This document shows, piece after piece, positions 11,235-26,200 of a stretch of DNA of 64,000 bases. The DNA is taken from NCBI GenBank assembly GCA_902729315.2, contig LR746272.1:12600327-12664326 (forward strand), given 5' to 3'. The position numbers and the translations under genes are program-made. The notes beneath the pieces were generated by a model. The model had not been told where the DNA came from and did no database searches. It saw only the letters and a list, made by a program, of their open reading frames with translations. Each line of letters opens with the position of its first letter. Position 1 is the stretch's first letter. The DNA is from Spirodela intermedia. Lineage: Eukaryota > Streptophyta > Magnoliopsida > Alismatales > Araceae.

Positions 11235-14200
11235 TCAGTCCTGCGATGAGGCGGAGTATTCGAATAGGAGACGATGAGATGGAGAGGACTGGAAAAGGAC
11301 CCGCAGGCGGCTTGTGAGCTTATAGATCAGCGTACACTGCATGGCCATCTCTGAATCCTTCATCTGTCTCAAGAACGAAGCCTGGAAGTGGGCAATCACA
11401 GGGTTCTCATGTCAAAATAGAGAAGTGGAACATCCGTAGAACCTGTTTTTTGCTGGAGAATTGACCATTTAAGAACTAGTTCCACTCGTTCAATTTGTGA
11501 ACCTAAGCGCGAACTAGTTCTTAACTAGTTCTTGAGCGGACTAATTTTCTCTTCTGATGAATTAATTCACAATATAATGGGCAAAATCGGGTGCCTCAAG
11601 ATATTGGAAAAATACATTGCTGACTATGATCCATCAACTATTGATCGGGAATCTTCACATCCTAAAGATTACACCTAAAGACATGGGTGTATTATTGAGC
11701 ATATGTTTGGAAGATGAACGAACGAGAGGCTTCGATAATGTGGGATGATAATAATGTTGCTGAATGTAAAATATCGAGTAAATACCTGTAGGTGTTTCCC
11801 AAGTTGAACTTCAACTTCTGCCCCAAAAGAAATATTATTTGCAATTGATTTGAGAGGGTCGGCAGTGGGCTCAACAGAAAGCATGCTTGGGATCTGAGGA
11901 GCATATACAAGTCTCCACCGTGCGTGACCAAACTCCCCCTTCCCTTCTATTCTCGGCATCAATTTCCCCAGGGCTGCAGTAGCAAGTTTCTCAAAAGCAA
12001 GCTGACCATCACCTTCAAGTAAAGATTCAGCTAATTCACTCTCAAAGACTCTTGCAGCCTGCACCAATCAAAAACCCACCTTAATGATAACCTACCAAAT
12101 AAAAAACCCACATAAAATTCTCAATACGAAGAAAAATACTACTGAAACGGCTTATCTGATTTTGAACTAAATTTTAGGAAAAGAGATGTTAAAAGAGAGA
12201 AAATAATGATTCAAGTAAAGTAAAGCGAGACAACACTCAGCCAATTTCATATCAGATGAAGGTCAGAATAGGCATCAAATCCTTGTAGTCAAAGGTTCAA
12301 CATGATTGTTTCTGTGACAATTCGGTCTGTATTCCCCACTCATGCTTCCAAATTTAATATTTCCTAAAGGTCCAATTTTTCTCTGTTAAATGCGGTCCAC
12401 AGGTTTTTCACTCGTGTATGCACTTCCAGACAATCATCTCTCTAGCAGCAGGGAGCCCAGTGGCTGCTACAACGATAGGAAATCATGATTCAACCAGCAG
12501 GCCTGTGGAATCATCACAACAAGCAACTCAGGCCGAGTTGATCATGCCCTGCATGCCAACCAACCAGTACAGCGGTTTGTAACACACAATCTGGGCAGGA
12601 TGAAGTGAGCTTCTGGCACGTGCTAGAGCAGACTCACTCGCGGGACGTTCAATTATTAAGTTGATGTACAAGTACATGTTTATTCACAAGACTACAGGCA
12701 TAGGGATTCTCCCATGGCCCAACCCGGTGTGGGTGTGCAAGTCCTTCTGTGCATATGTGCATGCACGGATGTGCTGACAGACTGTAAGGATCGTGAGAGA
12801 AAATAGAGAACAATGCAGAATTATGAGTTCTACCTCGGTAGGTGAGAGGGCATCCTGATCGACAGAACGCGTAGAGGACACTACCAGACTGTCCTGCCAG
12901 TTACTTGCCCGACTTTGGACCTTAAATTGCCATTCAGATCCAACTAAGGCCAAATCTAGAATGGGATCGAGGCCAAGATCAGGCTCAAACTTAGCGATAT
13001 TCAGATGCTCGCGTTTAAGCCTCACCTGTAATACAAAAAACAATATGAATAAACTGAAAAAGAATAAGATCACCCAGTGTTTGAAGCTGTCAAGAAAGGT
13101 ACCTGGGTGGCAACAAGGTCAACTTCTCCATTTTCAAATGTCAAAGTTCCCTTCGGTCTTATCCACTTCGGATTAGCCATTCCATTAAGCTCCACTTCAC
13201 CACTGACAGCAAAGTTGAGAAACAAAGGATAAACAATCTTCAAGTACGGTCCAAGAAGTAGCTTGAGGTCAGTGAGGCGAACATCAACTCCTGGGTTGGT
13301 GTGCACTTGCTCGATTCTCTTTTCAGACTCAACCTTTTTACCTACCAAGAAATTGAATTCCCCATTAAGATATCATGATAGTTCCTAAATAAGATTAAAT
13401 ACCAACAGTGAAAGTTTGCACAACATATATCCCCGGCTAGCATGAATTGAGGAGCTCTTCTGAAACCATTTATGAAGAAAAATAAAACTAGTAAGAGAAT
13501 AGACGGAAGACATGTATTATATCACATGTAATTGATCGGTAAGAATATTAGAATGCACTGTATATTTTCCATGAAAATATATCTTTGACATTTTTTAATA
13601 CAAAGAAAAAGTATCAATGACTTCAAACACGAGAAATAACAGAAGAGAGCAAAGAAGGCTTCTTTTAAGTTCTATTTCTGTCACCAGAGCAGCTGACCTG
13701 TTTATTTGGCAACTATATATTGGAGAAATAAAGATCAGGAATAGACTATATTACATAAAAAAGGTCTTGAAAATATTGAATTTTGAAGACATCCAAACTT
13801 CATCGAGGAATTGCATTATAAAAATACGGAGGTCTAATCGCTAAAAAAATCATCTCTTCCATGCACAAACTTTTATATTCAATCAATCCTGAATGCCACT
13901 TCCAATCAAAAACCGTATCACATCCAAGGACAAAATCGATGCATTTCAGAATTTTAGAAACTTCATTTTTACGCAAAGCTAGGTTACAGTAAAAGAATCA
14001 AAATGTAACAAACTGGAGGAAACAGAAGTCATCCTGTCAAGGCATTTCAGAGTTTTTAATGACCGAAAAATCAACCCGCAAGATTGATGACATAAGTGTC
14101 ATCATAAAGACCCCTAGTACCTAAGGACTGAGGTAATTTCTTGGACGAAGAAGCAGATTCTGATCCAAAAAATCGTGAAACGTTCCCAGAAGCAGTCAGT

Positions 14201-17200
14201 ATACTGTAACCGCCAGCAGGGAAGCCTGATCGTTTTGATGCCACTCTCTTCAACGTCTCACCATCACGCTTATCATGAGGTAGATATGCCTCCCCATGAC
14301 TCAGCTGGATTTTGCCAGAGATATTTGGTTGCAAAATGGACCCACTTATCTGCATCTGACAATCAACTCGGCCACTGCAAATCACAAATTGTATCTGAGA
14401 AATTCAATACATGAAAGTAGAAGCAGATATTACATGTTCAAGCACCAAAAAAAAGATCCCCAAGTAGAGAATAGCTTTAGTAATGATCTGTTTCCACATT
14501 TGAAAAATATGAAGAAGGGATATTAAGGATTCAGAATGAGTATCCGTAATCTCAAAAAGACAAGATATTCTGAGAGAAATGATGTCTGGAAAAAAAATAA
14601 GTACTGCAACTCTGAGACAGAAATGAAGATAACCTCATGACATTCTTGGCCTGCACTTTCAGCTTTTCACATTTCAAATCAATTCTATCGGTGCTAAATG
14701 ATTCACTGGCATTGAGAGGTAGGTTTCCTTTCACAATCAGCTTCCCTTTTCCGCTTACTCTGCTTTCCATAGAGCTGATGCACAGCCTATTTGATTCAAT
14801 GAGAATTGTTCCCCCTAAATTTGTAAGAGGCTGTGGAAGTACCGGTGAAGAGACAGATGCTCTGTGAAATGATGCAGAACCATCTAGCACTGGTTGCTCA
14901 ATGGTACCTCTGACCTATTTAGAATAGATTGCATTCCAGATAACACCTAGTTAGCTTAGAAATCCTCATTTAGTGGTAAAGAAATTCTAAAAAGAAGGAG
15001 ATATGTCAAACAAATCTAAGTTAAATAAATGTAAATTATTCAGAAATTCGTACTAAATTTCAACCATGAGATGTTACACGTGAAAAGAAAAAAACAATTA
15101 AGTTCCTACCTGAAGGGTAACATCAGCATAGCCATGAAGCCAAGTGGCATGAGGAGACAAAGCTGTTATCAGCATCATGCCCCCATCTTTGACATCCGCA
15201 TCAATCCTTACCTCTCCATCATCTAGTAAGTTCCAGTTCAAACCTTTGAGACTTTCTGCTAATTGAACATCCCAACCTTCTTCAGTTCTCTCTCTCACAA
15301 TGTTTCTCTCAGTAGCTTTATCAACCAATCCCCTTACGTTATCTTGCATCCAACTAGAAAACGCTCTTCCTGTTTCACTTTCTTTCTCATCTTCGTCCAC
15401 ACCGTCATTTTGGATATAGCTATATGTCAAAGGCACACTTCCCTGGATGTGCACGTGACCACTTTGGATAACAGGTTCAAACTTCGCATTGAAAAGAAAA
15501 CGACTTGTCGGGGTCAGGGAAGCAACAATTTCAGCTCGCCCAAGATCAATCCCTCCAACAACACCGTCAAGTAGCCTTACTTGCACATCACATTCTGGTT
15601 TTCCAAGGCTTCCCCTGAGATCTCCTTCCATGTGCAAAACACCTTTTATAGGTGCCAATAGTTGGCACAAAGATCGTACAGAATCTGTGGCAGCCACTTC
15701 TATGATTTGAAGCACCGTAGGTACTACACCAATCGGGAAATTCAGAACAGCAAAATGAAGATTCGTTATCGGTCCCAGCAAGGTTCCGTCAGCATGAAGA
15801 GTGGCATTATCTTTCTGAATGAAAATTTTCTCAAGGCGCAGGCCATCATTGTTGCTATATGCGCCCACTGCAAGGACTCGCTGGGTCTTATAGGTTCCCC
15901 ACTCCCAATCCTCTCCATGGAAATCGAATTCTGCCTGAAATGCAACACTTCAGTCTTAGAGAAAGGAGACACATGAAAGATTTTTCCTTTCAGGTTCAGG
16001 TGTCCAGTGGTTAATGAACACCATGGGAATAAAATTAAGGAAGATATATGAAACTCGTATAATAATACTGCAATTGATAAGTTAACTAGCATGAAGAAAA
16101 TGAAACACCTCGTCAATAATCTATATATTAAATTAATTTTTTTAACAAGCAGACCAGGTGACAACAAATATCTAACCGGATGAATGCAAATATTTTTTTT
16201 CTGCTTGAAAGCAATCTCTTATTCTCAATGTTTTATTGTTGAAAACCAAACCAAAGTTGTGCTTTTCTCTATTTTCATTCTAGCCCCAAATGGGATTATT
16301 TTTTTTGGCAAATATCCATGCTGAATAAGCTCGGAGATAAAATTACCATTCCCGCTTGGACAAGAAATTTCTGAGCGCCAGGATTGACCAGGATAAATAT
16401 GGTTCCACCATATTCATCTCTTAGTCTGGAAGAGAACTGACATAGCAGCCCAGCACAGAATCAGCTGCTGTCTTCAAATACTTTATTTTATTTTATTTTT
16501 AATTCAGGTCCTTTTATAGATGGCCTTTTTTCGCTTTTTATTCTTTCAAACTTTCAAGGGCGGATCAAGTTCCATCTTTTTTGTCAATTTAAAATAGAAT
16601 CTAATATTTTCACAGACCATTAATAATAAGATAAGCCATCTTCAAATTTTAAATTTTAATTTCTTGTAGTATAATGCCTACTGCTGTCAAGAAGTATAAT
16701 GCCAAGGGGGAAACAAGACCACACTGTTGCCATTTACAAGGTGGACTATGTTAGTCCACCTATCGATAATGAAAAAATAAAGCTCGTGCCCAATGAACGT
16801 CCAAGGGATGAAAATATGAAAGGTTACTATTATCCATTTTATGAGGCTGGCAGTGTTTGAAAGGGGTGTCAAGAAGAGTGCAAAGGATCATAATCACACC
16901 ACGTGCTACAGTAGGAGAATCAGATCAAGGGAAATTAGTGTCTGAGGTAAAGATCATCAAAATGTGGACAACTATGTCATCAGGATAATGTTGAAATGGA
17001 GAGCAGAGAATGAAGCAAAGGAAAAAACACTGCAGGTAAACTTATCAATATACTAGTGCATAGTTTAGGAGAATATTTGAAGCATGATGGGAGAATGTAG
17101 GAAATGGTGGAGAAGGGAGGGGCACCAACTGGCCAGATAACAGGAGGGAAATGGACATCAACAATCCAATAGCAAAAAACACATAAAGGTAACCAATGAC

Positions 17201-20200
17201 GATAGAGCGGCGCCCAGGCTTTATAATTTGAGTTACAGAACTTGAACAACCAAAATAACGACGAGGTCCATGAGGGAGACTGTTAGGTCCGGAAGTGTTG
17301 GGCCCAATAATAGGACCACTGTTCGGGTTACTTAAGTCTGGAGAGTCAAGGTTGAGATGTAGGTGGGTCAAGGGAAGCTGAACCAAGGGGTCATTAAGGA
17401 GTATGGGTATAAGGAGCCTTAGGAGTCCTCTCTGTGAGGTACTTTTGGAAGAAGTTAGTGGGAGAGTGGGGGCGCTCTCGAACTCGTGCCCAAATTATTC
17501 TAGGGTTTCCTCCAGAAACCCCCTTCTGTTCTTTTCCTTTTCCTATCTCAGTTACGATCCTTCCCTTATCTCTTTCAAGTGTTTCCCCCTGTCTCTACCC
17601 TTGTTTTGGCCCCAGTTCTGGGATCCTAACAGAGATTTACTGAGATCTAGACACTTTTATACGTGAATTCAGCAAAATGTAGACACTTGCCAACAATTTG
17701 GTACCGTAGATTTAAAATATATGTACATTGGAGGATGGCCGTCAAGATATTTAACATTGGTTTATCATAAACTCTGACATAAACTACGGCATGTTAACGT
17801 AGCATGTAATCAATTGTTTACATTCTGTATTTTAGCCTTTCATCGAAACAAAAGACTGCACTGATTATCACAGACATGTATCTCTTCCCATTGTATCACG
17901 ATGAGTTTTGTAAGGTTGCCCAAAAGACTGTTTCAAGAAAAAATAACCAATACCACTTCAAGAAAAAAATACTTCCTAAAAAAAATGTATATACTAACTC
18001 ACCATCGTATCACCATTGCCGCCACCACTGGCATCAAGTGATCCATGCCAGGAACCTTGAAGTTCGGCTAATCCAGGAATATCCTCAGAAGTAACATCAT
18101 CGGACCAATAATCGTTTTGAATTTCCTAAACACAAAATAAACGTCAAGAGAGCTCTGCAAGGAAAATGTCAATGACTACAAAATAAAGAACAATATCAGT
18201 AAAAGGTTTGTTGTTGAGCAGAAGCTTTCAAAGTTAAACATTTTTGTTTTCTGCTGAAAACATTTAATAGGATGTAAAACTATTTAACCAACTACCTCAA
18301 ACAAATCATGAAGGCTTTCAGCAGAAAATCCCATTTGTTGCAAGTTTTGGATGAAGTAATCCTGCATCGCCGACAAGTGAAGAGTAAAAAAAGCATATAT
18401 TTAGTGACATGGCATATCCAAACATGTTCTTTTATCCAAACAGATAACACAGGTTTCAGATAAACATGGACCAACTGACAAATTATAAATACAGAGTTCT
18501 TTAATTACTTTCTTAAAAAAAAACCGGATCAAGTCAAAATTGACCATTTCCGTACAGATGGACACACTAAGAGGTCTTCTGCAGCCTTGACTTGTTATTA
18601 AGAAGAACAAGGCAAATCAACTTTTCAGGGGCAACTGACTTCCATTAACATGTAGTACGCACAAGAACATAGCTAGACTAGTTGAGTTTAATCCCATATC
18701 AGCGATAACAAGGATCATTTTTCACACTGAGCAACCCTTTTCTGGGGTGGACACTTTTAAACTCAAAATAAACGGAACTTACAAGGGAGCATAATTTGAG
18801 CAAGAAGGATTCGATTTTTCTCTTATTCTGAATAGAAGGGGGCCATAACACCAACTGTTGAACTGTATGTGAGACATACAACGTCTGGAACAATATTTTC
18901 CATCTTGACTTGATAACAGGAGCACGTCCTAAATGAAATTATCTGTACATGCAATCCAAAGCTAAAGTAAGCAAAACTACAGGAGATAACCTTTGATCTT
19001 GACCGAACAGCAGGATCAGTACTCCGAGAAAGAAGCCTTGCGAGGGGAAGCATCTCAGCAACCTCAGCATGAGGAACTTCAAGTCTTAAACGCCATCTTC
19101 CCATTGAAGAAATTATACTACTAAGCTGCCCAGCGACTGCTTTCCCAAAAATCCTGCCACTTTCCTTGCTAGCAGGATAGCGATCACGTGTTCCAGGTAA
19201 TACATATTCTCCTTGAAGTTCATAGTGACTAATAGCTTGCTCTAGTACAGCTTTCTCAACAGTGATCTGATAACCAAGCAATATAGTCACCGCGATAGAT
19301 GAGTCAGAACTCTATTCATTAGACTCAATATTAGGGCGATCATAATGAAGTTTAAGATGGTCTGACACCAACATTCTACTGACAACACAATACCAAAAAA
19401 TTTAGTATGTAATTTAAAATACATAATAAGATAAAGCAAGAAAGTACTGACAACATCCCCACTCCATCGTGCAGCCACATCAAGAGCCTCCCCAAGTACA
19501 CCACTGAATTTTGGTTGAAGTACTGAAAGAAGTCCATGCCCTCTTCTTTTCTGAAAATTAAGCTGGAGCTCTGCCTGCAGTTCAGGAAACGATATGTCCA
19601 TGCAGGAATATTCTTAGGTCGATTGATCAGAGCTAAATGGTGTATTGCCGAATGGTGCAATTCAATACTTCAAAAAAAAACTAGAAGGCAAAGGAAAAAG
19701 GTTCACCGTCAATCCAAATTTGACACGTCATTGAAGACCAGTCATTCTATTAAAATTTTCTCACTCCGGAGGGCATTTTTTTCATATTAAAACAAACATA
19801 TCATCAAGGAAGGAAACGCATCTGCCCAAAGACCAGTGAGTTTTCCAACAGTCGGTACTATGTTGTGATTACTATTCTAATTGCATGAGATCCTGACCAT
19901 TTGAACTAGAAAATCACACCATGCAGCAAATGTGTGGTTCCAGATAAAAAGACGTCTTAAAGTTCGACTATTTTCTGTAGTATATGACAAAATTTCTTGA
20001 AATAAACTCTTAGCCAAATTATCCAAGAAAAGCAGTGTTTAAGAATTACACTAAAACAGAAACATACCCTTTGGATTGTTCCACGTAGAGACGCAAGCTC
20101 CAACTCATCAAGTGGTAAATGTCTCACCTTTTACCAAGCAGTAAAAAGGGCATTTCAGTGCAACTTGAAAATTGATTCAAATAGAAGAATTCAAAGTTTA

Positions 20201-23200
20201 AACATGCTATACATTGTGGCAAATGTGCACATTTAAGTATATAATAGAGCCGAGGGAGGATTGAGAAAGAAACACAGAAAGAAAGAGAAAGATTACCTCT
20301 ATGTTAGCAGAATGTTCTGGTTGATAGCAAATGCTAGCTCTCAATTGACCTTTCTGGAGTGAAAGAGAAATCAATTTTCTGCTTTGAGAGATCTCTCCTG
20401 CCCCAGGCCAAAAAGGTCCAAGAACCAATATTGAGAAATTCTCATCAGGCCTACCCACAGCATCTAGCTGCAAATGTATCAAAAGAAAACACTAAATCTT
20501 GCTATTACATGTACATGGAAATAAGAAAGCTTAAAGTACTGCACAAGATTGAATAATTCCATGGGTCTGCGAATCACCTTAAACGACATTTCAGAGTCAA
20601 AAGAGTGAGGAGAGAGAGAATCTACCTTCATTCTTGCACTCGAAACACTTAAAGATCCAGCCAATTGTGGAGCCAGCATAAGCTGGTTCAGCTTTATTCC
20701 TGACATAGATATTTCACCAACTAGACTTCTAGCTTTTTCTAGATCAACCTGACCATCTGCTGCATTACTCTCAGCGACAAATTCCTTTTCATCAGAAAGA
20801 TTATCGGGTTTTGTAACCCGTCCCTGAAATTTAACTCTCCCAGTTGCTTTCAAGTGCATAGGTCTTGGAGAATCAAAGGAAATGGAAGAAATGAAATTGG
20901 CAAATTCAAACCCGCGCATCTTCAAATCCAAATCAACTCCCTCAACAATCAAAGGCATGGCTCTCCTAAAGTCTAGATGGCCTCTTTCCAGCAAATGATC
21001 ATTAGCATAAACAGTTTGAACTTTCATGTACAAGTCGAATGCAACTGAAGAGGAATTGACTATGATATGCTCATGGGCAATGATGATATTCCCACGTGCA
21101 TCAGAGAATGAATCTTCAGCTTTTGGTGCAGACCACTTTATATCAAACCTCCTGAACACCATTGAGCAGGCATATTCCATATACCAAAGGCAAGTAGTTA
21201 GGTCAAACAATGGGAAAATGTATGGATACTGAGCACTAAACTTCAACACAAAAATGGCAGGCTTACGGTTTCAAAAGGGATCCTGATAGTTTTGTCTCCC
21301 CATGTAGTTCCCCAATCTTCAAGGGAATCGGATGAGTGCTTTGCAGATAGCGGTGGATAACCTTATCAAAGAGTATGGTACCTGATAGATTTACATCCAT
21401 AGCTGAATCATCCTCCTCCCCCTGTTACACATTACATTCACAGAAAAATAAACAAGAGTCGATGCGGTTCACTGACAGAGGAAGCAAAAGATGACGTAGT
21501 CATTCAATAAAAATATTATTTTTTATTACTAATTTCGACGCTACCCAAAGAGTCACTTTCAATCAGCCTAAAGAAAACTGAGACGCGGTAAAGAATGCCT
21601 TTCTTGCAATGTCAAACAATACAAATACCTTGGACAAAAAAAATTATACGGATTTTAATGAAACTTTTATTTATAATATTAAGTACGAGCATCCTTCTAC
21701 AAGTCTTAGCTGACGAAAATATGGCTTAAAAACAAGCTACCTTTAATGAGGATCATTCAAACAAGATATGAGTCCAGTAAAAGAAGTCTAGCTTAAAAGT
21801 ATGAAGTTTGCTTCGGGACTTATTTAGGTCTTTAAGGGATCATTTTGCGAATAACAGAGGTTATTAGTCATTCTATTGGTCTTCTATCGACTGAAAGGTC
21901 TCATAAGTGTTAACTGGAGTCAGAGGGCCTTCTACAATATTCCAGTACTGCATAAATTTTAGGCATCACACTCGAACCCATCAACTACAAAACAGGAAGG
22001 GGAAGGATGAGAGGTGGAGACCAATATCGTTGCTGGTTTCATGAATCAATATAGCAAGTCACCTTGAAATTGGTAGACTCCTGTGAGCGAAGAACAGTTT
22101 GTTTGTTACATATGTACATATATATCTATATATATATATATATATATAGATATATATATATATACATTGCGACTGAAAAACCCATAACATACCCTTGAAT
22201 TGGAAATGTCAAGCATCAATTCTGAGCTGAGTTGACGGATTGATAAGGTTAGGTTAGCTCTGTCAATGGTAGCATAAACGTTCATATGCAAGAAGTCGAA
22301 AGCAACCGTGATCATTTCTAAATCTTGCACATAAATGCAATCGATTGATAAGATCCTCTAAACTAGCAAATTGATTCATTTATTTAAGGTAATCAACTTT
22401 AACGATAAAACTTGCTTGTTGTTGGTCTCAGAACTTATTCTGTAGTAGAGCATAGATTAAACATTCACCGCATAAATAATTTCATGTTGATCAGCACTTG
22501 AAATTAGCCCGAAAAAAATTTAAAAGACGGAAAAAATCCTAGATTGTCTGATTATGTATAAGAATAGACCTAGAATTGGACGTCCCTAACACAACCCGAG
22601 GCCTTCCAAATGTTACGTAGGTTTCTCGTAACTGGGAAAATCAGATGAGAGGGCCTTGGAGGAATACAAGAAATATAGAAGATACTTAATTTTCCTGCCA
22701 CCACTCCTTTCTTTTTGTTCTTTATTTTCTCCTTCATCTTCATTGTTGATATCAACTCTGCCACCACTATCCTATTACCATAAAACCTGCGAAGCCCAAA
22801 AGCTAAACAAAATGGAAGGGGGCAACCATGGGTGTCGAGTAAAATGGTATTCTTTTCACAGAAACCAAATAAACTTTCTTCTAACATATCTCCTTTAGTT
22901 AAATAACAATTATAAACTGCACAAAACCATCTATTGTATTTTGTAGTTTTTTAAGCAAATAAGATATTTTATCTAGATTAGCTGAATCGGTAGATATGAT
23001 TCAGCCCATTGATTCAATTGAGCCACTGGACCTCCGGACCTGTTGACTCCGTAGGCCACGGATCCAACTGGATCTTTTCTAAAACTTGAGACACGCAATT
23101 CCAGGTTCGTAATCCCTTAATTGTACCTTCGTTATAAACGATAGATTATTTCCAAAACCTTCAACTATTGGAGTTGCGCGGTCATAATCCATACTGAAGA

Positions 23201-26200
23201 TCAAAATCTTGAAAGATGACAGTATTTGAACCCTTGATCTGTGTAGGCTCGAGAAAGTTGAACCCAAATGGGTCCGATTCATTCCAACAATCAATAAAAT
23301 ATAATTCCAAATTCTAACTTCCGAGTCGAATTACAACATTGAGTAAGTCAACCTTGCTTAAAATAATGCAACAAATGTGCTTCGACAACCATAGTTTTAC
23401 TGCCCTTATAATGCCATTAAAATTAATCAAAAAACTCATATACAAGGTTGATTAGTTTAATCTTTGTAAAAAAACTCATGACAAACCAACCATACCCACT
23501 GAAAACCAATAAAATGTTGACAATCTCAATCATCATGTGATAACAGAACTTTTTAGTGACACATATACAAGGGTATGGTACGGTTTCTGAGATAGTCGAG
23601 ATCAATGTCTAGTTCAACAGACGACCTTCAGAGGTTAATTAATTTTATATTTCATAATCAATGAAATAAAGACCAGAAAAAACAGGGAAACTACTCCTTT
23701 ATCGGGAGGACAAAATTTAAACTATGAACCCATGTCATGCACAAAAAATATAAAGGATTTGAGTTTGTTATACCTCTGGGCAAATCCAAGCATTTCCGGC
23801 TCCTCGAATTTCTCCACCATCCAAAAGCATCCCTCTGATGCCATACAGGTCAGCAACCTGTGTTTAGACATTTTGTTCAATACTAACTTGCCACAAAAAT
23901 AAGCAGATAGAATTGAGTTTGAAAGACGGGTTTATTGGCTGACACAACTACATAATCCGGCATTGAAACTTACACAGTTATCAGTATTAAAAGTGAAATT
24001 GGCAGATACATGAGAAAATGGAATACGATCAAATGCTGCAACAGCACCAGCCTCTTTATTCTTCTGCACAGCCTCAGATGCAGGAGACAGCAGGAAATTA
24101 GCATCTGAATAAGGAGTTTTTCTTGAGATCATTCCACTTCCCACGAAAACAGGGGCATCCAAGGGTCCTTGACAGTTGAATACAGCAGTTACCGAGCCAG
24201 CCAACTGCAATGAATGGAAGTAAATATGGAAAACTTCATTCATCAAAACCAGAAACTTAGGCCAAACAAGGAATACTGAAATTATTTATCACAAGATGAA
24301 GAAGCAAGTGAAAACTGCCACAGCAATTCTGATTAGAGGAATAACTCAAATTCTGGATATGGGCTAAACCATTGAAATCCGAATGACTTTCCATCACACA
24401 ATCAACTTCAGATATTCATAAATCATTCACAATTATCGAATAGAATAACTGAGATGGTCCTCAATAGATCAATCTCAATTATGAAACATCGAATCAGAAC
24501 ATATAATAAGCAAATCAATGCCATCTTGAAATATGTCAATGACTTCCCAAGTGTATCATCTTCCAAAACCTCCGGATTGGCATGGTCAGGAAAAAACTTC
24601 AAATGACACATCTTGTAGTAGTCCAAACCTACCGAAAATAATAAAGGTTTCATCTTCAAAGTCTTCATAAGGTCGTTCACCTCAACACACGGGACCTGAA
24701 AAGAAAAAGTTCAGCTATTATTCTCCATGACATTGCTTTCACGGAAATGTCATACTGAGTACATTTAATGGGTGTGTACACTATCAGCCTGCAAATATAT
24801 ATAGATGCATGTACATATGCTTACTGAATAAATATTCAAGAAAATATGACGACGAATTAAATCAAAAAGTTGAAGATTGTGGGAAGTCCACATGCATACC
24901 ATACAACTATGATATTTTTCACCAAGTACAGTGATACAAAAGGCTGCTAGTTCCATAACCAATAACTGCTCCAAGTCACTACTTTTAAGCATGCAAGTAT
25001 CAACATCCAACACAGAGTTGAACCACATGCAGCACAGCTCGATTACAAAAACAATTCCCTTCTTTTAATACTGGAAAGACGGTAATCCCCTCGACAAACA
25101 GGAATTTCTCAGAAGAAAGTGTTGAAAAGTTGATGCAGACGGATTGGCATGGTCCAGGACATTTAAGTATCCACCAGTATTGTCAGATGGATAACAAATC
25201 CTCTTGGGAACAAAGGGCATTTCGAGAAATCTGTGGGTGGATCTTGCATCTTGATATTTGTGGTGGTTGCATTAGTGGAGGGAATAAAAGAGTTGCCAGA
25301 TTTTCCCTAAGAGGGCACATACCGATGGCCTCCAAAACCACTAGTGATGTAGCAATGACCACAATGAGGGTTAAAAAAAGGAACATAAATGGGACAACCA
25401 CTGTTGATCTTTGCCTCATAGGGGTCCAAAGAGGGCCCCAACGAGTAGCCCACTTTTGGCCTCCAAGGCCACTGAGGGCCTTTCCCACCAACATACGGTA
25501 TTTGACGGACTAAGTGAGATTTAATTTCTGTGGATTTCCTACATCAAAAACTTCTTTAGGATCACAGGGATCACCACTGGAAGTAACCCACTGGAAATAA
25601 CTATTGAGCGTGGGAAAAATATGTAATTAGGAATTATTTTCTGTTGGTTAGCTTCCTAGTTTGTCAGTTTCCTAGTTTATTAGTTTCCTAGTTCGTTAGT
25701 TTCCTAGTTTGTTAGTTTCCAAGTTGGTCAGTTTCCTTAACCTAGGTAGTTTCCGTTTTTGTGGCCAAGGTAACCAATGTTCTAGTGCCATTTTTCGCGA
25801 CTCTTTATCCTTGTATGATTTGTATCACTGAGAAATCACCGAGGGAAACCAGACAAAATTTAGTCCCTAAATTAAAAATAAACAAACCCTAGAGGTCCAC
25901 CCCGACAAATTCCAGTGTGGACCAAATATCAACAACAGTCTTAAGTTCAGAAATTGACTAACACTCAAAGGCCTACCACTGGAAGCATTCAGGCCAGGAA
26001 ACGTCAATGTCAATTAAATATGGGAGAAGGTCATCAAAATTTTCATCAATACCCAGCATCAAAATAAAAATTTAGATTATAAGAATATCCACAATTACAC
26101 AAAAGCATTAACCTACCTGTTCAAATAAACATAAACTATTATGAATCTAACTTCGTCAATTTTGGCTTGAGGCCATTTCAATTTAAAACAACTAGAAATA

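Noticed and set aside
10990-11316. Minus-strand frame with two membrane-like segments overlapping the TIC236 stop in another phase
   Set aside because: More than one frame is open here, there is no recognised family, and the called TIC236 end (RLLFEYSASSQD) matches the known C-terminus. It is best explained as chance plus 3' UTR.
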